Source: Salmonella enterica subsp. houtenae serovar Houten
GTDB lineage: Bacteria; Pseudomonadota; Gammaproteobacteria; Enterobacterales; Enterobacteriaceae
Assembly: GCA_900478215.1 (NCBI GenBank)
Contig: LS483478.1
Coordinates: 1,550,001 to 1,614,000 of the forward strand
Direction of reading: 5' to 3'
Length of the DNA stretch: 64,000 nucleotides
A model generated the notes under the pieces. That model was not told the DNA's origin and made no database searches. It saw only the letters and a program-made list of their open reading frames with translations. Every line of letters starts with the position of its first letter. Positions within the stretch are counted from its first letter, which is position 1. Position numbers and translations under genes: made by a program. Positions 54,133 to 63,748 of this stretch are shown here, piece after piece.

Positions 54133-55367
54133 GAGCAGGCCCCCTCTAAATAATGATGAATAGCCTGAGCGGCTTCTTTTCCGGTTTTTACCGCGTAAAC
54201 GACGGTCTTATCGCCTTTAACAATATCGCCAGCGGCAAAGAGCGCCGGGTCGGCGGTTTGATAATCGTGAGTGTCAATAATATTATGCTGCGCTTTTATC
54301 TCCGCAAAGGTATCCAGTCGCGCGTGCTGCCCCACGGCCAGAATAATATGTTCCGCTTCCAGCGTCAGTTCTCCTGAATGGCGTACACGGTGGAAGGTTA
54401 CTTTATTTCCGCTGACGGCGACAGGCGTAAAACCATCAATAATCGATACGCCTAATGCCTGTGTGCTGGTAAATTCTTTTTCGCTGGCGGGGAATTCGGC
54501 TAATTCCTCCCGCGCTACGCAGGTGACGGAAGGACAGCCGAGAATTTTTAACGTACTGGCGACATCCATCGCTACGTCGCCGCCGCCAATAATTAATGCG
54601 CTACGCGAAACGCTAATATTGCCGTCGGCCTGACGGGCGCGCTGTAAAAAATCAACGGCAATCTCTACGTTACTGGCTTGCTCAAATAATGGTAAATCAG
54701 AACCGTAGGACATCCCGACGGTCATCAGCACGGCGCGATATTCGGCTTTGAGTTGCTCAAGCGATAGCGACTCGCCCACGTTACAATTGCATTTAATATT
54801 GACGCCCATCGCGACAATGCGGGCAATTTCCTGATCGAGAACGCGTTGCGGCAGACGAAATGTCGGGATGCCGTGACGCAGCCATCCGCCGGGCTGCGGC
54901 TGTTTTTCGTAAATGGTGACGTCATAACCTAAATGTGTGAGCGTCACGCTTGCCTGCAAACCTGCCGGGCCCGCGCCAATAATCGCGACTTTTCCGCGTG
55001 TTTTACTCCCGGGCTGATAAATCTGCATGGCAGTCTGCTGTTCAAAATCGGTAATAAAACGTTGCAGGCGTGCAATATCAATAGGTTTATCTATCCCGGA
55101 ACGTGTACATCCGCGCTGGCATAATTTTTCCGTCGGACAGACTCTGGCGCAGACGGCGCCAAGCGCGTTATTTTCCCGGATAGTTTCCGCTGCGCCTTTA
55201 AAATTGCGAAAGTAAATAGAACGAATAAATTTCCCCGGATCGGTTTGCGCCGGGCAATCCTGACTACAGGGCGCATCGTGACATAATAAACAACGTGAAG
55301 CCTCTTTTATTGCCAGTAATGGCGTAAAACCAGGCATGAGTTCATCCAGATAATTTTGTTGCGGCAT
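54126..55367 (-). CDS. preT: NAD-dependent dihydropyrimidine dehydrogenase, subunit PreT
   Basis: PreT is the FAD and Fe-S subunit that takes electrons from NADH for PreA. The 413-residue protein has N-terminal cysteine clusters (CLLCHDAPCSQDCP; CARVCPTEKLCQRGC) and GltD-type nucleotide folds (AIIGAGPAGLQ; LIIGGGDVAMD). It heads the preTA operon, with an AT-rich upstream region. Confidence 0.96.
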   Translation of the reverse strand: MPQQNYLDELMPGFTPLLAIKEASRCLLCHDAPCSQDCPAQTDPGKFIRSIYFRNFKGAAETIRENNALGAVCARVCPTEKLCQRGCTRSGIDKPIDIARLQRFITDFEQQTAMQIYQPGSKTRGKVAIIGAGPAGLQASVTLTHLGYDVTIYEKQPQPGGWLRHGIPTFRLPQRVLDQEIARIVAMGVNIKCNCNVGESLSLEQLKAEYRAVLMTVGMSYGSDLPLFEQASNVEIAVDFLQRARQADGNISVSRSALIIGGGDVAMDVASTLKILGCPSVTCVAREELAEFPASEKEFTSTQALGVSIIDGFTPVAVSGNKVTFHRVRHSGELTLEAEHIILAVGQHARLDTFAEIKAQHNIIDTHDYQTADPALFAAGDIVKGDKTVVYAVKTGKEAAQAIHHYLEGACSC

Positions 55368-55527
55368 ATAATCTTCCTTAATGCTTGAATAAATTAAGGC
55401 GAAACGCTAATAACGCGTTTTTATGATCCAAAATCTATAGCCAGCCTAAGCATTGAAAGAAGAGCATTCTGTGAAATAATTCACAAAAAAATGAAACCAG
55501 AATGCAAAACAGCATTTGTTCCTTACA

Positions 55528-55552
55528 TCATAATAATTATTATTCTCAATTT
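55528..55552. promoter_or_regulatory. Fur-box-like AT palindrome upstream of preT
   Basis: On the minus strand TTGAGAATAATAATTATTATG resembles tandem Fur hexamers. It lies about 160-185 bases upstream of the preT start, in the 204-bp yeiS-preT gap. AT-rich sequence gives such matches by chance, so this is weak. Confidence 0.25.
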
Positions 55553-55571
55553 TAAAGGGGTAATAAATAGA

Positions 55572-55811
55572 TTAACGATAAAAAAGAAGATAAATAATCA
55601 TTCCAGTAAATAAAAAACCGCAACCAGTATAAAGAAAAAGATAAGACCAATATGGTACGGGATCGGCATGGCGATAGACATAAACCGGTTCTCGCGTATT
55701 TTTGACAATTTTATCTACCGCGCCGGTTCGCCAGCCTTTCCAGGCCTCACGGAAGCAAAAAAGCGGGAGTAGCAGAAAGGCTAATGCGACAAATATTGTC
55801 TGTACATCCAT
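55572..55811 (-). CDS. yeiS: YeiS family small membrane protein (DUF2542)
   Basis: This 79-residue inner-membrane protein of unknown function has two predicted helices (about 3-20 and 55-77) and the conserved stretch LFCFREAWKGWR. I chose ATG 55811 (MDVQTIF), which has AGGG 8 bases upstream and matches the family length; the ATG at 55817 overlaps the sanA stop and is too close to that site. It follows sanA directly, so they form an operon. Confidence 0.87.
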   Translation of the reverse strand: MDVQTIFVALAFLLLPLFCFREAWKGWRTGAVDKIVKNTREPVYVYRHADPVPYWSYLFLYTGCGFLFTGMIIYLLFYR

Positions 55812-55813
55812 GA

Positions 55814-56533
55814 TCATTTCCCTTTTTTCTTTTCCAGTTCAAGCAGTTGTTCCGGTGTAACTGCCGGATATCCCTGAGCGTCGTCCGGCACCTGATGCTG
55901 CGTGGGGATAGGGACCAGCGGGCCTAAAAAACGCGGTTCGCGTTTAAAAATATAGAGATCCGCCAGCGCGCTAAAGCGGGCGCCAAATTCGCGCAGGCGC
56001 ACTGTCAGCATATTTTTGGGCGAAGGTACCGCGTAACACTGCGCCTGAATGCCCATATGCAGCGCAATAAACAAGGCGCGTTCGCAGTGGAAGCGCTGAG
56101 TGATGATAATAAAGTCGTTAGTATCAAACACCTTGCGGGTACGCACAATGGAATCAAGCGTACGGAAGCCTGCGTAATCAAGCACAATGTCCGCAGGATC
56201 GACGCCCGCCGCAATAAGGTCTTTACGCATGGTCATCGGTTCGTTGTAGCTTTGCAGGGCATTATCGCCGCTGAGCAGCAGATAATTGACTTTGCCGCTG
56301 TTGTAGGCGTTTAACGCGCCCTGAATACGGTAACGATAATACTGGTTAATCACACCCTTGCGATAGTATTTGGCCGTCCCCAGCACTACGCCAACCTGGC
56401 GGTAGGGGAGATCCTGTAATTCGTCGTAGATATAGGGCGCCGTTTTCCAGCTCATCCACCGATCGAGGCCAAGCGCCGTCAACAGCAGCAAGCCGACCAG
56501 GATCAACAGGCTGTAAAACACGCGCTTTAACAT
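55814..56533 (-). CDS. sanA: Outer-membrane permeability protein SanA
   Basis: SanA is a DUF218 inner-membrane protein that, at high copy, restores vancomycin exclusion in permeable mutants; Salmonella SanA has been linked to envelope permeability and invasion. The 239-residue protein has one N-terminal helix (about 5-22) and the DUF218 core (VGVVLGTAKY; LLLSGDN; TQRFHCERALFIA). I chose ATG 56533 (MLKRVF), matching homologues. Confidence 0.95.
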   Translation of the reverse strand: MLKRVFYSLLILVGLLLLTALGLDRWMSWKTAPYIYDELQDLPYRQVGVVLGTAKYYRKGVINQYYRYRIQGALNAYNSGKVNYLLLSGDNALQSYNEPMTMRKDLIAAGVDPADIVLDYAGFRTLDSIVRTRKVFDTNDFIIITQRFHCERALFIALHMGIQAQCYAVPSPKNMLTVRLREFGARFSALADLYIFKREPRFLGPLVPIPTQHQVPDDAQGYPAVTPEQLLELEKKKGK

Positions 56534-56719
56534 GCGGGAAACTCGATACCAGGATGAAAGTGCAATCAGGCTACTGTACCCGAAGGCGTAGCGCAAGAAA
56601 CCGCCGTCTGATTGCGGAGATTTTCAGCATCATAGTCAGGTGCCAGTGTATACATGTTTTAGCCAGAGACGTGCGTCTATGAAAAATAAGAGCGCGTTGC
56701 GTCATATAAAATGATGTTC

Positions 56720-58762
56720 TCAGGTATTCTCAAGCAAAACGGTTTCGCGGAAGGAAAGCACTTTTATGAGCGTCGCAATGATTTTTTCGTTTACCTCGTT
56801 GCCCAGACTCAGGCATGACGCATCTCTTTTTCGTAACGTATTTAAGTAAGTAAGGAAAACAGTAAATTCTTCGGGTATGCCTTCTAATAAAGCGAGATTA
56901 AAATCACCATAATAGATGTGGTCTATCGCTGTCAGGCACCTCTGTTTATCCTTTTCTTGTAAAATAGCGCGGTGTCCGCGCGAACAAGCGCTAATAACCT
57001 CTTTTAATATACGCACTTGATCCTTTGGATGTGTTCTTCGAAGATTTATCGCGTAAACGAGCCTGTCTGAACAGTTAAATAATCGCTGGGTAATGACCCC
57101 CGTACTCTCAAGATCTACCAGCAAGGCTATCGTTTGCACAGTAATCTCCTCATTGCCAGCCAGGTAGGCCGCCCTTTTTAATGCTTTTCCGCCGACTGAC
57201 GTACCTTCGTATGGATTTTGGTACAGAAAAAGATTCAATGTATTTATAATAAACATTAACATCATTTCTGGAGCTGTTCCTTTACCTACGCTTCGCATAA
57301 TTGAGCCAGATAAAGATGAGAACAAACTTAACCCCTGACTTAGAACCCGTTGTGTTGTCTTGAATGCAGCTTCTTGAGCGATAAACTTCTGCGCCGCTTT
57401 TTCGTTTCCTGATGAGCCAAATTTGTATGCTTGATACCAGCTTTCACCTAATATAATTAAGACGATAGGGATATCTATATAGCTGATACCTCTTCCTACA
57501 TGTCGAAGTATTGTTCCTGCCGACATTGCACCACTTAGCATTACAAGCGGTGCGATCGCTAATAGCGTGCTTGCCAGGCACAACGTGAGTCTGGCAACAA
57601 CGGATCCCGTCACCGTACGTTTCTCTATGCACTGATTTATTTCATCTCTTAACTTAGGATACTGGTAAAAAATACTTGGGAAATGGAAGAGTAATGCAGA
57701 TATAATGTCGCCAAAGAGTTTAACTTGCGATAAGTTCAATGAGAGGACGCTATTAAAGAAAGCGTCCGGTTTCATAGTTATTGGTGCGGGAGGTTCTGTT
57801 GTTATACTTTCGCGTGTTAAGGCCGCATTATTATATTTTCCATCAAAAAAAAGCGCCTGCAGCAGAAGATGAAAACTAATATTCCCACCCGCTCTGAAAG
57901 AATAGGGTAATAAATTTTCCACACATTTATGCAATGACATGTATACTTTGTAAAAACAGCCAGATTTCTCATAAACGAGTCTGTATTGTTCAGCGTACAT
58001 TCTCATGATTTGGCGGACTTTTTCGGCATCATCACACTCTGCTGGCATGATATCACCAACGATAGCATCTAATTGATACTGATAACGACACGTTAAAATC
58101 TTCAGAATTCTAGCATCAATCTCAAGGCATACATCATTGGTGGCGACTTCAGTCCGAAGAGAGAGCATTTCTTCGGGGATCGTGACACAGGTATTCCTGG
58201 CTTCGGTGTCTTTAACTTCGTCGTTGACAGCGGGTGTCCTGTCATGAGGGATTTTTATTATACAATCACCGTATTGATTGACAGCCGTTTCTGAAACAGC
58301 CGCTTCTGTTCCCATTGCGTCCAGAAGGTCATTTAATGAGAATTGGGAACCAGTTTGTCGGTGATGAACGGTGAGTTCATTGCCAGCAACGCTATCAAGA
58401 AGATTATTTAACGTTAACGTAGAACTATTCCGCATTATTAAGCCCAAACCGTCTGAATTAACCGGTTGGAAGAGGCGGTTTTCGGCGCTATCGAGAGTAT
58501 CATTCAGTGTTAACGTCGAACTGCTTCGACTCGATGCATCCCGATATTCCGAACTAACAGATTGGAAAGATCGGTTTTCTGTGCGATCCAGGAGATCATT
58601 TAAGGTTGAAGTTGAACTACTGCGACCTATTAATGGCAGATCCGCTGAATTTATCGTCTGGAAAGATCGGTTATTTACATTGACTGCCTTTTGAACAGTT
58701 TCATCCTCCATGAAGGACATATTAATAAGCACATACTCTTTATTTCCAACTGGCCTCGGCAT
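56720..58762 (-). CDS. Orphan 680-residue protein with N-terminal 32-residue tandem repeats and hydrophobic segments; possible secreted effector
   Basis: I do not recognise this protein. Start ATG 58762 has GGGGA upstream. Residues 31-62, 63-94 and 95-126 are imperfect 32-residue repeats (pattern NRSFQ-(V/I)NS-SSSTLTLNDLLD), with a fourth partial copy at 128-151 ending FSLNDLLDAM. The N-terminal 200 residues are Ser/Thr/Asn-rich and look disordered. The rest is mixed helical with hydrophobic stretches at about 410-440 (LTLCLASTLLAIAPLVMLSG), 448-465 (IDIPIVLIILG) and 520-535 (MLMFIINTLNLFLY). There is no Sec signal peptide. GC content is lower than flanking sanA and cdd, and the same gap in E. 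coli K-12 has no counterpart I know. A disordered N terminus, transfer-type composition and membrane-seeking segments would suit a type III effector or translocated protein; this is inference. Confidence 0.85.
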   Translation of the reverse strand: MPRPVGNKEYVLINMSFMEDETVQKAVNVNNRSFQTINSADLPLIGRSSSTSTLNDLLDRTENRSFQSVSSEYRDASSRSSSTLTLNDTLDSAENRLFQPVNSDGLGLIMRNSSTLTLNNLLDSVAGNELTVHHRQTGSQFSLNDLLDAMGTEAAVSETAVNQYGDCIIKIPHDRTPAVNDEVKDTEARNTCVTIPEEMLSLRTEVATNDVCLEIDARILKILTCRYQYQLDAIVGDIMPAECDDAEKVRQIMRMYAEQYRLVYEKSGCFYKVYMSLHKCVENLLPYSFRAGGNISFHLLLQALFFDGKYNNAALTRESITTEPPAPITMKPDAFFNSVLSLNLSQVKLFGDIISALLFHFPSIFYQYPKLRDEINQCIEKRTVTGSVVARLTLCLASTLLAIAPLVMLSGAMSAGTILRHVGRGISYIDIPIVLIILGESWYQAYKFGSSGNEKAAQKFIAQEAAFKTTQRVLSQGLSLFSSLSGSIMRSVGKGTAPEMMLMFIINTLNLFLYQNPYEGTSVGGKALKRAAYLAGNEEITVQTIALLVDLESTGVITQRLFNCSDRLVYAINLRRTHPKDQVRILKEVISACSRGHRAILQEKDKQRCLTAIDHIYYGDFNLALLEGIPEEFTVFLTYLNTLRKRDASCLSLGNEVNEKIIATLIKVLSFRETVLLENT

Positions 58763-59084
58763 GTCTTATTCCCCGGTCGTGGGTGGTCGTATGTCGCTCA
58801 GTATCGCCCGTAACCGCACAGGGTCTCGCAGGAGGTAAGGACCTTATTTCCTTTCGTTTGTGGGCGCTAAGCGTGATGAGAGCCGTGATATTATTAAGTT
58901 TATTTAAGAGAGCCCCCCTTGCCTTGTTGAGTATTATTTACGGACACTGGTTATATATCAGATTGCGTCCAGTATTAAGGGACATGCTATTTTCCGGTTT
59001 GCAGCGGTTGTATTAATGTAGATCGGTGCTGGCGTAGGCGCCATCAGTTTTTTACCTGACGGCGTTATTTGACGGGAGAAAGAG
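58763..59084. other. Intergenic region between orphan gene and cdd
   Basis: It holds the promoter of the 680-codon orphan and the cdd 3' end. A stem TGGCG/CGCCA near 59032-59050 lies beyond cdd but lacks a T-run. A 77-codon plus-strand frame (58783-59016) has no ribosome binding site or recognisable domain. Confidence 0.4.
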
Positions 59085-59969
59085 TTAGCCGAGAAGCGCG
59101 CGGTCAATATTATGGCAACCTAACGCTTTTAGCGTTGCGGCGGTGGCATCCCATTGAATTAATGCCGCGTCGCCTTTTTCCGCCAGAATCGCACGCTGAA
59201 TATCCGCATAGTCATAGCCATTGAGACTCAGCAGATTTAGCGCGCCTTGCAGCGGGGGAAGCGTAGGGTTAAAGGCGGCGTTTTCCGCATAGCTGCCGGT
59301 GAAAATACGGCCATCTTTACATTCCAGCGCCACGCCGCTCGGTGAGTGGCTATAAGGCATATGGCTCTTATTGGCTGCCGTAATCGCCGCTTGCGTTAGC
59401 GTATCGCCCGTTAACGCAAAGCCATGATCCTGCTCGTCCATCAGCAGCGTTTTGATCTCCAGATCTTTTGGCCCGAAAGCGTCAGGCAGATAATCGCGTA
59501 GCGTATGCGGCGCGCGGCCCGGCAGATGAATGCGCAGATCCAGACCGCTGTTCAGCTCGTTCATAAACTGGCGACAGTGGCCGCAAGGCGTGTAGTTAAC
59601 GGTGACGGCGGCGAGCCCTTTTTCGCCGCGTAGCCAGGCGTGGCTAATCGCGCTTTGTTCAGCATGCACAGTTTGTTGCATGGTGGCGCCCAGGAACTCC
59701 ATATTCGCGCCGAAATACCAGTTGCCGCTGACGCCGCGCGCAATCGCGCCGACGTTAAAATGGGACAAATCGGTACGGGCGCAGGCCGCCGCCAGGGGTA
59801 ACAGTGCGAAAGCCAGCGCGTCTTCGTCCAGTCCCGTCGTATTTTTAAGCGTCGAGACCTGCTCTGCGGTCAGCATGGCGGGAAAATGGTGGTCCGCCAG
59901 GATAGGGGCCAGCGCTGATTGCAAATTATCCGCAAGCTGGGCAAAAGCAGTTTGAAAACGTGGATGCAT
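59085..59969 (-). CDS. cdd: Cytidine deaminase
   Basis: Cdd deaminates cytidine and deoxycytidine to uridine and deoxyuridine. The 294-residue protein is the large enterobacterial form: a catalytic N-terminal domain with zinc ligands His102, Cys129 and Cys132 and proton shuttle Glu104 (HAEQS; PCGHC), and a C-terminal pseudo-domain. It is transcribed alone leftward; in E. coli it is controlled by CytR and CRP. Confidence 0.97.
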   Translation of the reverse strand: MHPRFQTAFAQLADNLQSALAPILADHHFPAMLTAEQVSTLKNTTGLDEDALAFALLPLAAACARTDLSHFNVGAIARGVSGNWYFGANMEFLGATMQQTVHAEQSAISHAWLRGEKGLAAVTVNYTPCGHCRQFMNELNSGLDLRIHLPGRAPHTLRDYLPDAFGPKDLEIKTLLMDEQDHGFALTGDTLTQAAITAANKSHMPYSHSPSGVALECKDGRIFTGSYAENAAFNPTLPPLQGALNLLSLNGYDYADIQRAILAEKGDAALIQWDATAATLKALGCHNIDRALLG

Positions 59970-60122
59970 GGCGTTGCCTCATAACAATGTAATGGAACCG
60001 TAGTTTACGGGCCTGTTATGTCTTAATATGTGATCTAAATCTCATTGTTTATGCAACTTGTGAAACATAAATTAAAAATGTGCGACGTATCGCAAATTTT
60101 AATCTGGTCTTTTGTCCCGTCG

Positions 60123-60818
60123 TTAGCGCATTACCGCCAGAATGAGCGGAAACAAAAAGGGCGCTGCCAGTGAGGTAATGATGCCGCAGATCACCAGCGC
60201 CAGGGAGCTAAACGCGCCTTCCTGGTAATCCAGCTCGGCGCAGCGCGCAGTACCGAGCGCATGTGAGGCGGTTCCCATTGCCAGCCCGCGCGCGGCTTTA
60301 GTACGGATGTGCATCGCGTTTAACAGCGTGTGGCCAAACACCGCGCCCAGAATACCGACAAAAATCACGCATACCGCGCTGATCGCAGGGATGCCGCCGA
60401 TGCTGCCGCCCACCGCCATCGCGATAGGCGTAGTAACGGATTTAGGCAGTACCGATGCCGCAATTTCAGGCGTTGCGCCCATCAACAATGCAACGGATGT
60501 CCCGGTAATCATCGCTACCATGCTGCCGACAAAACAGATGCTAATAATGGATTTCCAGCGCGCGCGAATCTGGTGCAACTGTTCATAAAGGGGATAGGCC
60601 AGCGCCACCACCGCCGGTTGCAGCAGATCGTTAAGGACTTCGCTACCTTTGAAGTAGTGATCGTAGGGAATACCGGTCAGCAGCAGAAAAGGAATAATGA
60701 CCACCATTGCCACCAGCAGCGGATTCAGCAATGGCATTTTAAAATGCGCCGCCAGTCTGCGAGCGGCGAAAAATACCGCCAGCGTCAGCGGTAACGACCA
60801 CCAGATATATGACATCAT
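60123..60818 (-). CDS. yohK: LrgB-family inner membrane protein YohK
   Basis: This 231-residue polytopic protein of the LrgB/CidB family has about six or seven membrane segments and the conserved stretch KSVTTPIAMAVGGSIGG. With YohJ it forms an LrgAB-like pair; such pairs have been linked to murein hydrolase control and to pyruvate or glycolate-type transport in other bacteria. Its start overlaps the yohJ stop by 4 bases (ATGA). Confidence 0.94.
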   Translation of the reverse strand: MMSYIWWSLPLTLAVFFAARRLAAHFKMPLLNPLLVAMVVIIPFLLLTGIPYDHYFKGSEVLNDLLQPAVVALAYPLYEQLHQIRARWKSIISICFVGSMVAMITGTSVALLMGATPEIAASVLPKSVTTPIAMAVGGSIGGIPAISAVCVIFVGILGAVFGHTLLNAMHIRTKAARGLAMGTASHALGTARCAELDYQEGAFSSLALVICGIITSLAAPFLFPLILAVMR

Positions 60819-61213
60819 TTTTTCAATCCTTTCTGCCCAACCACTTTACGTTCACCGTGTATCAGGTGTGAACTCCAGCTTACGACCACAAAAACGACCA
60901 GCGTACTGATAGCGCAAGAGACCACTACCGGGCCGAATTGCGCGCGCAGTAAATCAAAATATTGCATTACGCCGACGCCAATCGGCACAAACAGCAACGC
61001 CATATAGCGAATTAGCACATAACAGCCGGGGTTAACCCATTTTGCCGGCAGAATTTGCAATGCCAGCAAAATAAACAGAATTAACATCCCGATAATACTG
61101 CCGGGAATAGTGATAGGAAGCAGTGATGCAATGAAAATACCTGCGTACAGGCAGGCATAAATCAATACAAAAGCGCGTATATATTGCCAGATAATATTCA
61201 GTGACTTACTCAT
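60815..61213 (-). CDS. yohJ: LrgA-family inner membrane protein YohJ
   Basis: This 132-residue protein of the LrgA/CidA (UPF0299) family is holin-like, with four membrane segments. I chose ATG 61213 (MSKSLNIIWQYIRAF), which gives the family length; the frame extends to 61249. It is translationally coupled to yohK by a 4-base overlap. Confidence 0.94.
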   Translation of the reverse strand: MSKSLNIIWQYIRAFVLIYACLYAGIFIASLLPITIPGSIIGMLILFILLALQILPAKWVNPGCYVLIRYMALLFVPIGVGVMQYFDLLRAQFGPVVVSCAISTLVVFVVVSWSSHLIHGERKVVGQKGLKK

Positions 61214-61344
61214 ATTTAAAGCCCTTGATGAGATGGATTCATCATACAATTAAACGTTAAAACGTGCTACCGATCACATCATGAATTCTTAGCATAGTGG
61301 CTATAGACAGCAGGAACATCGGGCAATGTCCCTGGTCGGCGGCG

Positions 61345-62253
61345 TTAAACCTGGGCTAAAAAATATAAAAAGCGACTCAGGGCCAAAGACGGCGTCTCAT
61401 TCTTACGCCAGAACATCCCTACGCTGCCTTTTTGCTCTATTTTTGGCAAGTTTAAAATCGCCAGTTGCCCCTGGCTGGCATAGCGTTGCGCCAGCCGTAA
61501 AGAAAGAATAGAGATCATATCGCTGCTTTGCAGCAAATTGGTGCTGACGTTCATTGACGCCGATTCAATGGTGTTTTCCGGGAGCATCACGCCGTTATCG
61601 ACGAGGGCGTTATCAATACTGATGCGAATAGGGGTGCCGGTTGGCCAGACTATCCACCGCCAATGCGCCAGATCGCTCCACGCGATCTGCGCTCGCGCGG
61701 CCAGCGGATGGTGCGGACGCGCCACAAAGCAGACCGGCTCGGTATAAAGTACCTGATAATTAAGCGGCAGTTGCAGAGCGCGTCCGCCTACACGCCCCAC
61801 CACCACATCCACCTGGCCGGCAAGCAAATCGTGCAGCAGCGGCGTCATTACCTTCTCTTCAATATTCAAATGCAGCGTCGGCATTTCGTTAAGCAGGCTA
61901 AGAATCGCCTGTGATACGCAATCAGTTGCTACGGGCGAACAGCCGATCTTCAGACTGCCAACCAGACCGCCCAGCTTGAAACGGGCGATTTCATACTGTG
62001 AGCGCTCCAGATCGTTAATTAGGCGCTGAGCGTGCTGGAGCAGTAATTTACCGCCTTCCGAAGGGCGTAACCCTTTACTGTGGCGCTCAAAAAGTGTGAT
62101 GCCTATCTCATCTTCGAGTTGAGATAACCACTTCGATAGCGCCGGCTGGGAGATATTCATCATCCGGGCGACGTGCGTCAGGTTGCCCTGTTCGCCCAGC
62201 GCAACCAGCGTTTGCAGGTGATGTAATTTCAATTTCTGCGCCCAGTTCGCCAT
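61345..62253 (-). CDS. LysR-family regulator, probable control of the gentisate/3-hydroxybenzoate genes
   Basis: This 302-residue LysR-type protein has an N-terminal HTH (LHHLQTLVALGEQGNLTHVA, about 10-68) and an effector domain. It is divergent from the aromatic-acid transporter and gentisate dioxygenase genes across 125 bp, the usual layout for a LysR activator and its catabolic targets (compare MhbR of Klebsiella). The inducer is presumably gentisate or 3-hydroxybenzoate. Confidence 0.87.
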   Translation of the reverse strand: MANWAQKLKLHHLQTLVALGEQGNLTHVARMMNISQPALSKWLSQLEDEIGITLFERHSKGLRPSEGGKLLLQHAQRLINDLERSQYEIARFKLGGLVGSLKIGCSPVATDCVSQAILSLLNEMPTLHLNIEEKVMTPLLHDLLAGQVDVVVGRVGGRALQLPLNYQVLYTEPVCFVARPHHPLAARAQIAWSDLAHWRWIVWPTGTPIRISIDNALVDNGVMLPENTIESASMNVSTNLLQSSDMISILSLRLAQRYASQGQLAILNLPKIEQKGSVGMFWRKNETPSLALSRFLYFLAQV

Positions 62254-62378
62254 TCGCTATAACCTCCAGGTTATGTCTCTGCCTGAAAAGCCATTGTACA
62301 TTTTATCGCTCACTCTACAAACTCGTAACATAGTAAACATAAAAACAACATCTATCTCCCTGCACTGAGGCATTAACT

Positions 62379-63737
62379 ATGACTCAACGACGTGATCTAC
62401 AAGCCCTTATTGATGCCGCGCCCGTCGGCAAAATGCAGTGGCGCGTTATCATCTGCTGTTTTCTGGTGGTCATGCTCGACGGTTTCGACACCGCCGCGAT
62501 TGGCTTCATCGCCCCGGATATTCGTACCCACTGGCAGCTAAGCGCCAGCGAACTGGCGCCGTTGTTTGGCGCAGGGCTTCTGGGGCTTACGGCCGGCGCG
62601 CTGCTATGCGGGCCGCTGGCGGATCGCTTTGGCCGCAAGCGGGTAATTGAGCTTTGTGTGGCGCTATTCGGTGCATTGAGCCTGCTTTCCGCTTTCTCGC
62701 CGGATATAGAAACCCTGGTGCTGCTGCGCTTCTTAACCGGTCTGGGACTGGGCGGAGCGATGCCGAATACCATCACCATGACGTCGGAATACCTTCCCGC
62801 TCGCCGACGCGGTGCGCTGGTCACGCTGATGTTCTGCGGTTTTACCTTAGGGTCGGCGATAGGCGGGATTGTGAGCGCGCAACTGGTGCCGCTGATTGGC
62901 TGGCACGGAATTCTGGCGTTAGGCGGCATCTTGCCTTTGATGTTGTTTTTCGGCCTGCTGTTCGCGCTGCCGGAGTCTCCCCGCTGGCAGGTACGCCGTC
63001 AACGACCACAGGCGGTTGTCGCCCGGACGGTCAGCGCTATGACCGGCGAGCGCTATCACGATACGCAATTCTTTCTGCATGAGACGGCCGCCGTCGCCAA
63101 AGGCAGTATTCGCCAGCTTTTTGCCGGGCGGCAGTTGGTCATTACCCTGATGTTATGGGTGGTGTTCTTTATGAGCCTGCTCATTATCTATCTGCTTTCC
63201 AGTTGGATGCCGACGTTGCTTAACCATCGCGGTATTGATCTGCAACAGGCGTCGTGGGTGACCGCCGCATTCCAGGTTGGCGGCACGCTTGGCGCGCTGT
63301 TACTCGGCGTGTTGATGGACCGGCTTAATCCGTTCCGGGTACTGGCGGTGAGCTATGCGTTAGGCGCGGTCTGTATTGTCATGATAGGCCTGAGCGAAAA
63401 CGGCCTTTGGCTGATGGCGCTGGCGATTTTTGGTACCGGTATCGGTATTAGCGGTTCCCAGGTGGGACTTAATGCTCTGACGGCAACGCTGTACCCCACC
63501 CAAAGCCGGGCGACGGGCGTGAGCTGGTCGAACGCCATTGGACGCTGCGGAGCCATTGTCGGTTCGCTCTCCGGCGGCATGATGATGGCCCTCAATTTCT
63601 CTTTCGATACGTTGTTTTTTGTCATTGCTATTCCGGCGGCTATCAGCGCGGTAATGCTTACCCTGCTGACGGTGGTTGTCCGCCTTTCGATTTCTGTACC
63701 TGACGACCTGCCGCGTGCCAGCGTCGTAAACGAATAA
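62379..63737 (+). CDS. mhbT: AAHS-family MFS transporter, probable 3-hydroxybenzoate/gentisate permease MhbT
   Basis: This 452-residue, 12-helix transporter is of the aromatic acid:H+ symporter type. Diagnostic features are DGFDTAAIGFIAPDI in helix 1 (with the Asp residues that AAHS members need), motif A GPLADRFGRKR and PARRRGALVTLMFCG. It lies 11 bases ahead of a gentisate 1,2-dioxygenase gene and diverges from a LysR regulator, which supports 3-hydroxybenzoate or gentisate as substrate. The exact substrate is inferred from context. Confidence 0.85.
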   Translation: MTQRRDLQALIDAAPVGKMQWRVIICCFLVVMLDGFDTAAIGFIAPDIRTHWQLSASELAPLFGAGLLGLTAGALLCGPLADRFGRKRVIELCVALFGALSLLSAFSPDIETLVLLRFLTGLGLGGAMPNTITMTSEYLPARRRGALVTLMFCGFTLGSAIGGIVSAQLVPLIGWHGILALGGILPLMLFFGLLFALPESPRWQVRRQRPQAVVARTVSAMTGERYHDTQFFLHETAAVAKGSIRQLFAGRQLVITLMLWVVFFMSLLIIYLLSSWMPTLLNHRGIDLQQASWVTAAFQVGGTLGALLLGVLMDRLNPFRVLAVSYALGAVCIVMIGLSENGLWLMALAIFGTGIGISGSQVGLNALTATLYPTQSRATGVSWSNAIGRCGAIVGSLSGGMMMALNFSFDTLFFVIAIPAAISAVMLTLLTVVVRLSISVPDDLPRASVVNE

Positions 63738-63748
63738 GGAGAATCTCC

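Noticed and set aside
58310..58675. Regular repeats near 58.5 kb considered as a CRISPR array
   Set aside because: The period is 96 bp, the repeats are imperfect and in frame within one coding sequence, and there are no unique spacers or cas genes.
58783..59016. 77-codon plus-strand frame between the orphan gene and cdd
   Set aside because: No ribosome binding site, no similarity, and it overlaps the orphan gene's promoter region.
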